From CAZJUR01 sp964549525 (GTDB lineage: Bacteria; Patescibacteriota; Saccharimonadia; Saccharimonadales; Saccharimonadaceae): 64,000 bases of DNA. How positions within the stretch are numbered: position 1 is the first letter of the stretch; every line of letters starts with the position of its first letter. Positions 41,676 to 48,713 of this stretch are shown here, piece by piece. Below the pieces are notes generated by a model. That model searched no databases and was not told the DNA's origin. It worked only from the letters and a program-made list of their open reading frames with translations. The position numbers and the translations under genes were made by a program. The DNA lies in the NCBI GenBank assembly GCA_964549525.1, contig CAZJUR010000003.1, positions 1 to 64,000 on the forward strand, in the 5' to 3' direction.

Positions 41676-42940
41676 ATATTCTCCTTTATATATTTCTTAA
41701 ATTGATTGATCGAAAAACAAGATGGAGTAGTTTCTTCATGAAAAAGAGAAGGTGTTTGGACAGAAAATCGCTGTTTCATATACGAAAAATATTCGTCGTT
41801 ATTTTCCGTCATAAAGAAATACCGGCCCATTTTCTGTGCAGTATCCCCTAGCGTACCAGAGCCTGCAAATGGGTCATATATCAAATCTCCTTTGTATGAG
41901 TAATATTGAATTATTTTACGACACAGCGTTTCTGGAAAAACAGCTGTATGATTTTTATTATAAACTGGGTCAATCTTCCAAACATTACTGCTATCATAAT
42001 CTCCCATAACTTTACTCGCTTCGACAATTTCATTTGGGTACGCACGCATATTCCAGTCAAGTAATTTAGGAGTTTTTTTACGATATACCATGAGCATTTC
42101 TGTTACAGTGTTTGGTTTATACCCTAGTGGTTTGCGATGTTGCATGAAGCCGCCGACTCGATTTTTGACACTAGCTTCAGGTTTGAGCCAAATAATATCA
42201 TCGATATATTCCCAACCCTCCTCAACTATAATACTATGCAGATCAAAAGGAATAGGGTAGCGTTTACTCGCGTGTTGTCGACTAACACGAGGAACAATAA
42301 TCGGTGAGGTATTGATGATAAAAAAACGACCCTCTTTTGTAACACGTGCTAATTCTCGTACGATTGTTCTCAAAAAATTGAGGTATTCATTGTAACTTTT
42401 GTAAAATGTATAGTCCCGTGCGTTGTAATAAGGTGGAGAGGTAAAGGTAAGATGAAAAGATTCGTCAGGTAATAATTGGAGTGTCTGTAATGCATCGCCG
42501 GAGACAATAACATTTTTGAGTACATCTGGCGATACTACTCGCAAATCAATTGTCTTTTTTGGAGCTTCGGAAAGCGATTTTAAAAGTATTTCTTGAATCA
42601 TTTCATTCTCGTGACCAAGTAGTTCATGTATTTTTTTTTGTACGAGAGATTTGTCTTTAAAAATCAACAGTGCACGTACTACTTGTATCACAACTTTTGG
42701 GTCCGGATCATTAGTAATAGAACATAAAAAAGAGATAGATTTAGGGTCACGTAATCTGCCCAGAGACGATACCGCTTCCCGTCGAACGTGCGAATGAGTA
42801 TCGTGTTTGATAATTTTTTTAAAATATTTTACAAGACTTTGATCTTTCAGTTTCCCGAGTTCTTTGACTGCATGAAGACGAACGCTCGGCTTTTCCGCTT
42901 CAAGCGCCTTTACTAAAACATTTCTTTCTTCTACTCCCAT
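41672..42940 (-). CDS. N4-cytosine DNA methyltransferase fused to HEAT repeats
   Basis: 422 residues. Residues 1-130 form four HEAT-type helical repeats (for example VRLHAVKELGKLKDQSLVKY, VRREAVSSLGRLRDPKSISF, VIQVVRALLIFKDKSLVQKK). Residues 150-405 are an N4/N6 methylase (PF01555 type): catalytic TSPPYYNARDY around residue 163 and SAM-binding DPFAGSGT near residue 370, in the beta-class order. TSPPY favours N4-methylcytosine. The HEAT part is not usual for this methylase class. It protects host DNA from the neighbouring endonuclease. The -10 box is 13 bases upstream. Confidence 0.88.
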   Translation of the reverse strand: MGVEERNVLVKALEAEKPSVRLHAVKELGKLKDQSLVKYFKKIIKHDTHSHVRREAVSSLGRLRDPKSISFLCSITNDPDPKVVIQVVRALLIFKDKSLVQKKIHELLGHENEMIQEILLKSLSEAPKKTIDLRVVSPDVLKNVIVSGDALQTLQLLPDESFHLTFTSPPYYNARDYTFYKSYNEYLNFLRTIVRELARVTKEGRFFIINTSPIIVPRVSRQHASKRYPIPFDLHSIIVEEGWEYIDDIIWLKPEASVKNRVGGFMQHRKPLGYKPNTVTEMLMVYRKKTPKLLDWNMRAYPNEIVEASKVMGDYDSSNVWKIDPVYNKNHTAVFPETLCRKIIQYYSYKGDLIYDPFAGSGTLGDTAQKMGRYFFMTENNDEYFSYMKQRFSVQTPSLFHEETTPSCFSINQFKKYIKENI

Positions 42941-42953
42941 ACGTATCTATCTC

Positions 42954-42959
42954 AGTATA
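42954..42959 (-). promoter_or_regulatory. -10 box of the methylase-endonuclease pair
   Basis: Minus strand TATACT, 13 bases before the methylase ATG at 42940; the leader would be about six bases. No Shine-Dalgarno is visible. Confidence 0.5.
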
Positions 42960-43057
42960 TCAGCAACGAAGATCATGAAGAATTGTATGATGAAATTTTC
43001 TCTGAAATGGCTCCCTTGTATGCTGAAATTCGAACCTATTTCGAGCAAAATGGCTGA
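42956..43057 (+). pseudogene. possible 3' remnant of a lost gene
   Basis: A 33-codon frame with no start codon upstream but protein-like sequence (EDHEELYDEIFSEMAPLY in the middle, ending in TGA). It is open further upstream into the methylase gene on the other strand and has only one internal ATG. It may be the end of a gene displaced by the restriction-modification insertion; it may also be chance. No family recognised. Confidence 0.3.
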
Positions 43058-43088
43058 GCTTACAAATTTTTGTTGGAAATAGGTTCGA
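43030..43088. repeat. 13-base inverted repeat
   Basis: TCGAACCTATTTC (43030-43042) and GAAATAGGTTCGA (43076-43088) are perfect complements separated by 33 bases, in the non-coding region between the methylase and tRNA-Gln. There is no T-run after either arm. The left arm lies within the possible ORF remnant. Confidence 0.7.
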
Positions 43089-43154
43089 GCTTCGTCGTAT
43101 AATTGATTTAGATCAAGACTATCGTGCCGCTCGCGCGGCGCGTAAATATCAATT

Positions 43155-43228
43155 TGGCTGGGGATGAGGGATTCGAACCCCCGATCATGGGACCAGAACC
43201 CACTGCCTTACCACTTGGCCAATCCCCA
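43155..43228 (-). tRNA. tRNA-Gln(CUG) with encoded CCA
   Basis: On the minus strand: acceptor TGGGGAT pairing with ATCCCCA, D-arm TGGCCAAGTGGTAAGGCA, anticodon stem GTGGG/CCCAT and loop TTCTGGT (anticodon CTG), T-arm GGGGGTTCGAATCCCTC region, ending GCCA. The 5' end is at 43228. A promoter (TTCGAA, 17 bases, TATAAT) is at 43238-43266. Confidence 0.95.
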
Positions 43229-43232
43229 CTAA

Positions 43233-43364
43233 CTACGATTATACTTGAAAGGTACGAGGGTTCGAATCTGAGATTCGACCCACCTTTGGCGGGTCCGAAA
43301 CTTCACGATTGCCAACTAGTTAGCATCGGAAGGTTTCCTTGCGAAGTGTCGCTGACACTTCTCA
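43233..43364. other. hairpin-rich non-coding spacer between tRNA-Gln and its partial copy
   Basis: No gene. It contains several perfect inverted repeats: TCGAATCT/AGATTCGA, ACCCACC/GGCGGGT-type pairing next to it, and GAAGTGTC/GACACTTC (43343-43350 with 43354-43361, loop GCT). Together with the two tRNA-Gln segments it makes an unusually repeat-dense 250-base stretch. Confidence 0.55.
43238..43266 (-). promoter_or_regulatory. tRNA-Gln promoter
   Basis: Minus strand TTCGAA (43261-43266), a 17-base spacer and TATAAT (43238-43243), ten bases before the tRNA 5' end. Confidence 0.6.
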
Positions 43365-43418
43365 CCCCGATCATGGGACCAGAACCCACTGCCTTACCAC
43401 TTGGCCAATCCCCACTAA
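43365..43418 (-). repeat. truncated second copy of tRNA-Gln
   Basis: A 54-base direct copy identical to 43179-43232, covering the 5' part of tRNA-Gln (acceptor 5' strand, D-arm, anticodon arm, variable region) and stopping before the T-loop. It cannot make a tRNA. It has its own -10 box (TATACT, 43428-43433), so it could be transcribed toward the intact gene. Confidence 0.93.
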
Positions 43419-43445
43419 TCTGTGAAAAGTATAACAAATCGCTGC

Positions 43446-43474
43446 TTGACGAGCAATCAATCACTTGGTACGAT
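43446..43474 (+). promoter_or_regulatory. promoter of the SAM-riboswitch transcript
   Basis: TTGACG (43446-43451), a 17-base spacer and TACGAT (43469-43474). Transcription would start near 43481, about 15 bases before the riboswitch P1 stem. Confidence 0.75.
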
Positions 43475-43495
43475 AGAAAAACATTAACAAATTAA

Positions 43496-43601
43496 ATATC
43501 AAGAGGCAGGGAGAGGACTAGCTCGACGATCTGCCAGCAACCAATCGTAGATTACGATCAGGTGCTCCAACTAGCCGCCTGCTTATCAGACGGAATGATG
43601 T
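43496..43601 (+). promoter_or_regulatory. SAM-I riboswitch
   Basis: All parts of the SAM-I aptamer are visible in order: P1 ATATC/GATGT (43496-43500, 43597-43601); J1/2 AAGAG; P2a GGCAG/CTGCC (43505-43509, 43531-43535); kink-turn GACGA; P2b GAG/CTC with loop GACTAG; conserved GCAACC (43537-43542); P3 ATCGTA/TACGAT (43544-43549, 43553-43558); GGTGCT (43561-43566); and the pseudoknot CTAG (43518-43521) with CTAG (43571-43574). A further hairpin (43575-43593) stands where P4 belongs. It precedes a Cys/Met-metabolism gene and a terminator, so high SAM should switch expression off. Confidence 0.92.
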
Positions 43602-43613
43602 GAAACAACATTT

Positions 43614-43663
43614 CTCCTTTCCATGCAGCATGAGCAAGCATAATTAACGAAAGGAGTTTTTTT
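43614..43663 (+). terminator. riboswitch expression platform: terminator that hides the ribosome binding site
   Basis: CTCCTTTC (43614-43621) pairs with GAAAGGAG (43649-43656), followed by TTTTTTT. The 3' arm GAAAGGAG is also the ribosome binding site of the gene at 43669, so the hairpin can both terminate transcription and block initiation. GATGT of P1 can alternatively pair with ACATT (43608-43612), a plausible switch partner. Confidence 0.85.
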
Positions 43664-43668
43664 ATTTT

Positions 43669-44838
43669 ATGAAACAATCAAGGGGCTTTCATACAAAATT
43701 AGTGCACGCAGCTGAAGAGCCAGATCATGCCACTGGCGCAATCGCACCTATCCTGGTGAGATCGAAAACATTTGCCCAACCAGGTTTAGGCAAAACCCCA
43801 ACTTGGCAGTATTCGCGTGGCAAAAATCCTACTAGGAGTATTCTAGAAAAAAAATTATCAATTCTCGCAGGCGGTGGACAGACAACTGTTTTTGGATCTG
43901 GTGATGCTGCGACCACAATGTTTTTATTGACACTAAAACCCGGCGATCATATTTTGGCCTGTCAAGAATTATATGGTGGAACAGTGAGATTATTTGACCA
44001 ATTGTTCGCGAAGTTTAAGATTTCGGTTAGTTATATCGACATAGAAGATGAAGCAGAAATCAAAAAAAATCGGACAAAAAATACGGTAGCTATCTGGGTA
44101 GAAAGTCCCACTAATCCCAAGCTCGGAGCCATCGATCTCCGACGTGTAGGCGTGCTTGCAAAAAAATATGCTTTACATTATGTAGCTGATCTTACCTTTG
44201 CACCGCCGTGTGCAGTCCAACCATTTGACTACGGTGTTGATACGGTCATTTATAGTCTCAGTAAATATTTTGCTGGACATAACGATGTGATTGGGGGCGC
44301 AGTAGTAACAAAAGATAAAAAATTAAACGAACAACTCGAATGGCTGCAATGGTCAGTCGGTGCATGTCTTTCGCCCGACGAATGTTATCGAGTTATTCAA
44401 GGTTTGAAAACACTGAAGTTGCGATGGGATCATGTCAGCCAAACTGCGGATCAGGTTGCTGCTTTTTTGAATAATCATAGCAAAGTTAAAGCCGTATACC
44501 ATCCGACAATTACTGGACATGATTCTCGAGGCGTACTGGCTCGTCAGATGCATCAACGATATGGCAGCGTGATTGGTTTTGATCTGGTAACATCGGAGAA
44601 AGCAAAGCTTGTTCAATTTGTTGAGCAGTTAGTTCGCTTAAGAATTGTCATATATGGTGAAAGCTTGGCGAGTCCAGAAACAATTATTGCTCATCCGGCG
44701 AGCATGAGTCATCGCGGGATGACCGAAGCACAACGTCGTGCACGAGGTATTACAAATAACTTTTTCCGTCTCAGTGTTGGGTTTGAGGATAGCCAGGATA
44801 TCATTCAGGCGCTAGATGACGCTTTGAGTGCGATATAA
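43669..44838 (+). CDS. PLP-dependent Cys/Met metabolism enzyme (cystathionine gamma-synthase/lyase type)
   Basis: 389 residues of the fold-type I gamma-family. YSRGKNPT (about residue 48), the PLP phosphate region FGSGDAAT, the ring-stacking Tyr in CQELYGGT, ADLTFAPP and the Schiff-base Lys in YSLSKYFAGHNDVIGG (about residue 203) are all present. The family includes cystathionine gamma-synthase, cystathionine gamma-lyase, methionine gamma-lyase and O-acylhomoserine sulfhydrylases; sequence reading alone does not separate them. The SAM-I riboswitch indicates a role in methionine or sulfur-amino-acid supply. GAAAGGAG sets the start. Confidence 0.9.
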   Translation: MKQSRGFHTKLVHAAEEPDHATGAIAPILVRSKTFAQPGLGKTPTWQYSRGKNPTRSILEKKLSILAGGGQTTVFGSGDAATTMFLLTLKPGDHILACQELYGGTVRLFDQLFAKFKISVSYIDIEDEAEIKKNRTKNTVAIWVESPTNPKLGAIDLRRVGVLAKKYALHYVADLTFAPPCAVQPFDYGVDTVIYSLSKYFAGHNDVIGGAVVTKDKKLNEQLEWLQWSVGACLSPDECYRVIQGLKTLKLRWDHVSQTADQVAAFLNNHSKVKAVYHPTITGHDSRGVLARQMHQRYGSVIGFDLVTSEKAKLVQFVEQLVRLRIVIYGESLASPETIIAHPASMSHRGMTEAQRRARGITNNFFRLSVGFEDSQDIIQALDDALSAI

Positions 44839-44839
44839 T
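44834..44839 (+). promoter_or_regulatory. -10 box containing the upstream TAA stop
   Basis: TATAAT whose internal TAA (44836-44838) is the stop codon of the PLP gene; the next ATG (44847) is seven bases downstream, so the mRNA would be leaderless. Confidence 0.6.
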
Positions 44840-44846
44840 AATATCT

Positions 44847-45395
44847 ATGATTACAATCGGCATTATTATTGGCTCTACGCGACCCGGCAGAGTAGCGCCT
44901 CAAGTTGCAAATTGGTTTTATAAAGAAGCTCGTCAATCTCAGGCAGCACATTTTGAACTCATCGATATTCGTGATTTTAATCTCCCGCTTCTCGATGAAG
45001 ATAGGCCAGCTAAAGTCAGTAAAGAGCATACTAGAAAATGGAGCTTTACCATAGATCGATTGGATGGGTTTGTTTTCGTGACAGCCGAACACAACAATTC
45101 ATTTCCAGCAAGTTTAAAAAATGCGATTGACTATTTAAACAGTGAATGGAGCTATAAACCCGTAGCCTATGTCGCGTACGGTTTTGCACTGGGCCATCGT
45201 GCTGTCCAAGCGCTTCGTCCAATTGCCGCCCAATTTCACCAGTATGATTTACGTGAAACTGTTCATATCCAATTAGATGGAAGTGACACTGTGCCAATTT
45301 TAGATAAACATACCACACAAGCCAAAGAGGTGATTCAATCAATTGCCTTTTGGTCAGAACAGATGAAAGTCGCTCGACAAAAACTAGCATCATAG
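44847..45395 (+). CDS. NADPH-dependent FMN reductase-type flavoprotein
   Basis: 182 residues, flavodoxin-like. The FMN phosphate loop GSTRPGRVAPQVANW (about residues 9-23) and TAEHNNSFPASLKNAIDYL (about 76-94) match the NAD(P)H:FMN reductase family (azoreductase/ArsH-like group). It should reduce flavin or quinone with NADPH; the substrate is unknown. It follows the riboswitch-controlled gene but has its own -10 box, so it may escape SAM control. Confidence 0.9.
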   Translation: MITIGIIIGSTRPGRVAPQVANWFYKEARQSQAAHFELIDIRDFNLPLLDEDRPAKVSKEHTRKWSFTIDRLDGFVFVTAEHNNSFPASLKNAIDYLNSEWSYKPVAYVAYGFALGHRAVQALRPIAAQFHQYDLRETVHIQLDGSDTVPILDKHTTQAKEVIQSIAFWSEQMKVARQKLAS

Positions 45396-45422
45396 AAATT
45401 TTGTATTTTTAAGCGCAAGTAG

Positions 45423-45428
45423 TATGAT
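45423..45428 (+). promoter_or_regulatory. -10 box, leaderless
   Basis: TATGAT six bases before the ATG at 45435. Confidence 0.45.
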
Positions 45429-45434
45429 ATACCT

Positions 45435-45986
45435 ATGAATAACGATCAATCACCCCAACCACAAAAACAAAGCATCTGGAGTAAACTTTTCGGTGGCAGT
45501 AAAAAACAAGATACTGCGCCGCAAACAGATCAGTCACCTGCGACTCCGCCCACGCCACCACCCACCATCGAACCAACTGCGCCAGTTATTCCAGTAACTG
45601 ACACGCCTGTAGCATCAACACCGATGCCCGATCCTACCACTGAACTTCCGCCTACGGATGCAAGCCCAAGCATGGAAAATGATTTTAGTATTCCTGCACC
45701 AGAAGAAGTCGTGACACCTACTGCTTCGCCTGCAGACACAGTGCAATCTACGGCGGTTCCACCTACTTCTCCAGATATAAATGTCAATGTTTCTGTGGAG
45801 CAACCACCATCATCTCCGCAAGCAAGTTCGACTGATATTCCACAACCTCCCGTTGACCCAATGGTTTCTCCCGCACCTTCTCCTTCTGTAGAATCCTCTT
45901 TTACTCCAAGTCAGTCAGCAGGGACAAACGATACAGTTTCAACCGAAGACGATAAGAATACTCCACCAAATCTTACGGCAGTATAA
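45435..45986 (+). CDS. low-complexity Pro/Thr/Ser-rich protein
   Basis: 183 residues with almost no predicted structure: Pro, Thr, Ser, Val and acidic residues throughout, and a short amphipathic start (IWSKLFGGSKK). No signal peptide or membrane helix is seen. The composition resembles the disordered N-termini of the neighbouring membrane proteins in this genome. Coding status is supported by the clean open frame and a promoter at the right place, but no family can be named. Confidence 0.6.
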   Translation: MNNDQSPQPQKQSIWSKLFGGSKKQDTAPQTDQSPATPPTPPPTIEPTAPVIPVTDTPVASTPMPDPTTELPPTDASPSMENDFSIPAPEEVVTPTASPADTVQSTAVPPTSPDINVNVSVEQPPSSPQASSTDIPQPPVDPMVSPAPSPSVESSFTPSQSAGTNDTVSTEDDKNTPPNLTAV

Positions 45987-46075
45987 ATTTATATAACTTT
46001 TACTTATATCTGAGATTTTAAAAAGAGATGTAATGTGTTGCAAAAAGCACAAGCTTTTTCATGATGAATATAAGA

Positions 46076-46081
46076 TATACT
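46076..46081 (+). promoter_or_regulatory. -10 box of the exported helical protein gene
   Basis: TATACT, 39 bases before the ATG at 46121, with a GAAAGGAG ribosome binding site between. A perfect AAAAAGC/GCTTTTT hairpin lies just upstream (about 46041-46059). Confidence 0.5.
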
Positions 46082-46120
46082 AGAAGTACACCTTTAGCCA
46101 TAAACGAAAGGAGTACTTCT

Positions 46121-46501
46121 ATGAAAATTGCAACTAAAACGCTTGTCACCTTGTTGATCGTAACGGTGGTGACATTATCGAGTAATAGCTTTGTGAGCGC
46201 TATGTCAGATACAGCGAGACGCTCTGAGCATCGACTTATGCGTATTACTAAAAAACACGATCGTAAACTAGAACTTCAAGCCGAAATACTTGGTATATCG
46301 ACCGAGCAATTACGTGAAGAACTAAAGACCAGCACTTTTGACCAAGTGCTAAAAAAACACGGCTTTGCAGATAGAGATGCCTTTCGAACAGCCATGATAG
46401 GTAAAATTAAAGACGAGTTAAAAAAACGGGGCTGGTCAGATGAAAAAATGCAACGTGTCGTCGAAAAACGGCTCAAACGCCTCTATCATAAAAACGCCTA
46501 A
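46121..46501 (+). CDS. exported helical protein
   Basis: 126 residues from the ATG preceded by GAAAGGAG; a 20-residue longer frame starts before the promoter. A signal peptide covers about residues 1-27 (MKIATKTLVTLLIVTVV, ending SFVSAMS). The rest is a highly charged set of helices (two or three), similar in pattern to small secreted DUF2680-like proteins. No family named. The TAA stop overlaps the next ATG. Confidence 0.65.
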   Translation: MKIATKTLVTLLIVTVVTLSSNSFVSAMSDTARRSEHRLMRITKKHDRKLELQAEILGISTEQLREELKTSTFDQVLKKHGFADRDAFRTAMIGKIKDELKKRGWSDEKMQRVVEKRLKRLYHKNA

Positions 46502-46974
46502 TGGACGCAGCAATCCGCATACTTGCCGATGGCATGATGATACCGATCGTGGGTATCGGAGCTTATTTTTTGGTTACGAAAATCCCACATCAACAAAAGC
46601 TCTCCAGCTATTCTCGTATGATTATGGCAGGACTTACAGCACTACTGCTCGCTAAACTCATCGGTTCGATATGGCAACCGGATGCAGCACGTCCTTTCAT
46701 AGAAATGGGTGTTGCGGCCAAAGCTGCCTATCTAGACAACGCCGGATTTCCTTCAGATCATGTATTATTTGGGTCAGTAGTCGCTTTTGCGGTTTGGTTT
46801 GAAGCACGATACAAAAAAATAGCGCTACTACTTTTTCTACTGGTAGGACTAGTCGCTGTTGGTCGCGTATTGGCGCTTGTCCACACACCGCTCGATTGTC
46901 TCGGGGGATTTATTTTCGCGGCCTTTGGCGCGTTGTGGTATCTGACTAAGCCAAGAGAAATAAAAAAAACATAG
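46501..46974 (+). CDS. PAP2 superfamily phosphatase
   Basis: 157 residues, five hydrophobic helices. Phosphatase motif 1 is KLIGSIWQPDAARP, motif 2 PSDH (in GFPSDHVLFG) and motif 3 GRVLALVHTPLD, containing the nucleophilic His and its Asp. Gly replaces Ser before the Arg of motif 3 and Asp replaces Gly in the PSGH motif. Likely substrate is a lipid phosphate such as undecaprenyl pyrophosphate. Coupled to the preceding gene by TAATG. Confidence 0.88.
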   Translation: MDAAIRILADGMMIPIVGIGAYFLVTKIPHQQKLSSYSRMIMAGLTALLLAKLIGSIWQPDAARPFIEMGVAAKAAYLDNAGFPSDHVLFGSVVAFAVWFEARYKKIALLLFLLVGLVAVGRVLALVHTPLDCLGGFIFAAFGALWYLTKPREIKKT

Positions 46975-47000
46975 GTATTTTCTGTATCTCTATCACTTGA

Positions 47001-48077
47001 TTATAGATCGTTATTTTTTGGCTTATCAAGCACCAGTGCTTCAACACCTGGACTAGTGTTAGCTATTTTTACCACGTCTTTATCGATTTTACCGAGTTCT
47101 TTGTGGGCATTATTGTAATGATTCACCGTCGTGCCGAGACTATTGCCAAGTTTTTGCATATATTGATCATAGCTCGCAATGTGTTTCCCGAGCTGGCCGA
47201 CTCGCAGCTGAATATCTTTGGCTTGTTCTTCAATTTGCAGACTGCGGAGTCCCTGTAAAACTGTTTGAAGATACGCCATAAAACTCGTAGGACTCGTGAT
47301 AATCACTTTTTTCTCAACAAACGCGTATTCCATGAGATCACGGGCATTGGCACCGCTAGCCCCGACTTTATTGATGAGAAGATCATAGTAAATCGCTTCA
47401 GAAGGAATAAACATAAAAGCAAAATCCATCGTTTTTTCTTGAGGTCGAATGTACTTAGCAGTTTCATCTATCCGTAGCTTGAGATCTTTTTTAAACTCCG
47501 CGACTAAGCGGGCTTTCATCGTTTTATCTTTTTCTTCAATGACACGATTATAATTTTCCAGTGAAAATTTCGAGTCAATCGGCAGAATCTTGCCTTTTTC
47601 CAGAAAGATCACCGCATCAACGGTCTCGCCATTTTTAAAGCTATATTGAGCCTGCCATCGATCAGGCGGTAAGACATTTTCCAGTACTTGTGTCAGATAA
47701 TATTCGCCCAGCACCCCGCGTTGCTTGGGGTTAGCTAGGACATTTTGCAGTACTTTCAACTCGTCAGCCACATCCACCACACGGCGATTGGTTTCATCGA
47801 GCTTTGTCAGACGCGAGGTGACATCTGCCACTAATTTTGCACTTTGGCTTAGTTGCCGCTGCATCGAAAGATTATTTTTTTCAAGTCCGCTACTAACTGT
47901 TTCCTGAATATTCGTACGGAGCTCGCCGACGGTGCGGTTAAGCTCTGTAAGATCACTTTTTAATAGATCTACGGCGGTATTATTTTTAAGACTTGCAAGT
48001 CGTTGATTCATGATCACGATAGCTACCAAAGAAGCGACACAAATAGCAATCAATAAAACGATAAACATAAACTCCAT
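47001..48077 (-). CDS. rmuC: DNA recombination protein RmuC homolog
   Basis: 358 residues. An N-terminal membrane helix (about residues 4-24) is followed by a long coiled coil (about 28-110) and the RmuC domain with LGEYYLTQVLENVLPP, DAVIFLEKGKILPIDSKFSLENY and VIITSPTSFMAYLQTV, which resembles a restriction-like nuclease fold. In E. coli RmuC limits recombination at inverted repeats. It starts leaderlessly at the ATG seven bases after TGC TATACT (48085-48093). Confidence 0.93.
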   Translation of the reverse strand: MEFMFIVLLIAICVASLVAIVIMNQRLASLKNNTAVDLLKSDLTELNRTVGELRTNIQETVSSGLEKNNLSMQRQLSQSAKLVADVTSRLTKLDETNRRVVDVADELKVLQNVLANPKQRGVLGEYYLTQVLENVLPPDRWQAQYSFKNGETVDAVIFLEKGKILPIDSKFSLENYNRVIEEKDKTMKARLVAEFKKDLKLRIDETAKYIRPQEKTMDFAFMFIPSEAIYYDLLINKVGASGANARDLMEYAFVEKKVIITSPTSFMAYLQTVLQGLRSLQIEEQAKDIQLRVGQLGKHIASYDQYMQKLGNSLGTTVNHYNNAHKELGKIDKDVVKIANTSPGVEALVLDKPKNNDL

Positions 48078-48084
48078 ATCGCTT

Positions 48085-48093
48085 AGTATAGCA
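48085..48093 (-). promoter_or_regulatory. extended -10 for rmuC, leaderless
   Basis: Minus strand TGC TATACT (hexamer 48085-48090), seven bases before the ATG at 48077. Confidence 0.6.
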
Positions 48094-48107
48094 AAAGAAA
48101 AGACAGA

Positions 48108-48581
48108 TTATCGACTGACTACAAAGAGGGCGATAGTGACGACCACAGTAAACACGAGGGAGAGCAAGAATGTATAGCTTCGAAGTAGCCACGAAAATGT
48201 CACATAGCCAATGATGTTAATAAATAGTAGTGACGCGAGTGCCCATGGCCAAGATAAACTTGGTAAAAACGTATCGTATAACGGCCAACTTCCTATCAGT
48301 AATGCTAATGCCACAAACAAGGGCCGATAAACAAATAATTTTACTAATCCAACTACGGCGATGATGCCGGTGATGATTGCCGCGATGTGATAAGAATACG
48401 TCGTACTTTGTGAACACACACTTTCACTGGCACTTCGACATAGCGCCGGGCCAATAATAAAACTACTCAGAAGCATAGATAGGCCATAGATCAAGAGAGC
48501 ACCGATAACTCCTATACCTATAAGTCCGACAACAGTTTGTCGATTAAATTCAGAAAAACTTGGTCCAGATGATTCGTTCAT
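48108..48581 (-). CDS. multi-helix membrane protein
   Basis: 157 residues with five hydrophobic segments (about residues 18-42, 62-82, 85-102, 108-126 and 128-155). Two Cys lie in the first loop. No family recognised. Two overlapping TATAAT boxes are upstream (48587-48592 and 48596-48601), the nearer only five bases before the ATG. It precedes rmuC on the same strand. Confidence 0.65.
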   Translation of the reverse strand: MNESSGPSFSEFNRQTVVGLIGIGVIGALLIYGLSMLLSSFIIGPALCRSASESVCSQSTTYSYHIAAIITGIIAVVGLVKLFVYRPLFVALALLIGSWPLYDTFLPSLSWPWALASLLFINIIGYVTFSWLLRSYTFLLSLVFTVVVTIALFVVSR

Positions 48582-48586
48582 AACTT

Positions 48587-48592
48587 ATTATA
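48587..48592 (-). promoter_or_regulatory. -10 box, leaderless
   Basis: Minus strand TATAAT five bases before the ATG at 48581; a second TATAAT at 48596-48601 could give a leader of a few bases instead. Confidence 0.45.
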
Positions 48593-48644
48593 TTCATTAT
48601 ACACTATTTGCTGATATTATGCAATAGTCATCTTGTTAAATCCT

Positions 48645-48672
48645 TTGACATTTATTGGAGCTATAGTACAAT
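48645..48672 (+). promoter_or_regulatory. aquaporin gene promoter
   Basis: TTGACA (48645-48650), a 16-base spacer and TACAAT (48667-48672). The leader carries GGGGGAGTGA before the ATG at 48714. Confidence 0.75.
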
Positions 48673-48713
48673 AGGCGTATTAATATAATGTGATAAGGGG
48701 GAGTGACACCATT

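Noticed and set aside
43124..43495. A 123-codon plus-strand open frame
   Set aside because: It reads through tRNA-Gln, its partial copy and the riboswitch promoter; the repeated peptide segments come from the duplicated tRNA DNA.
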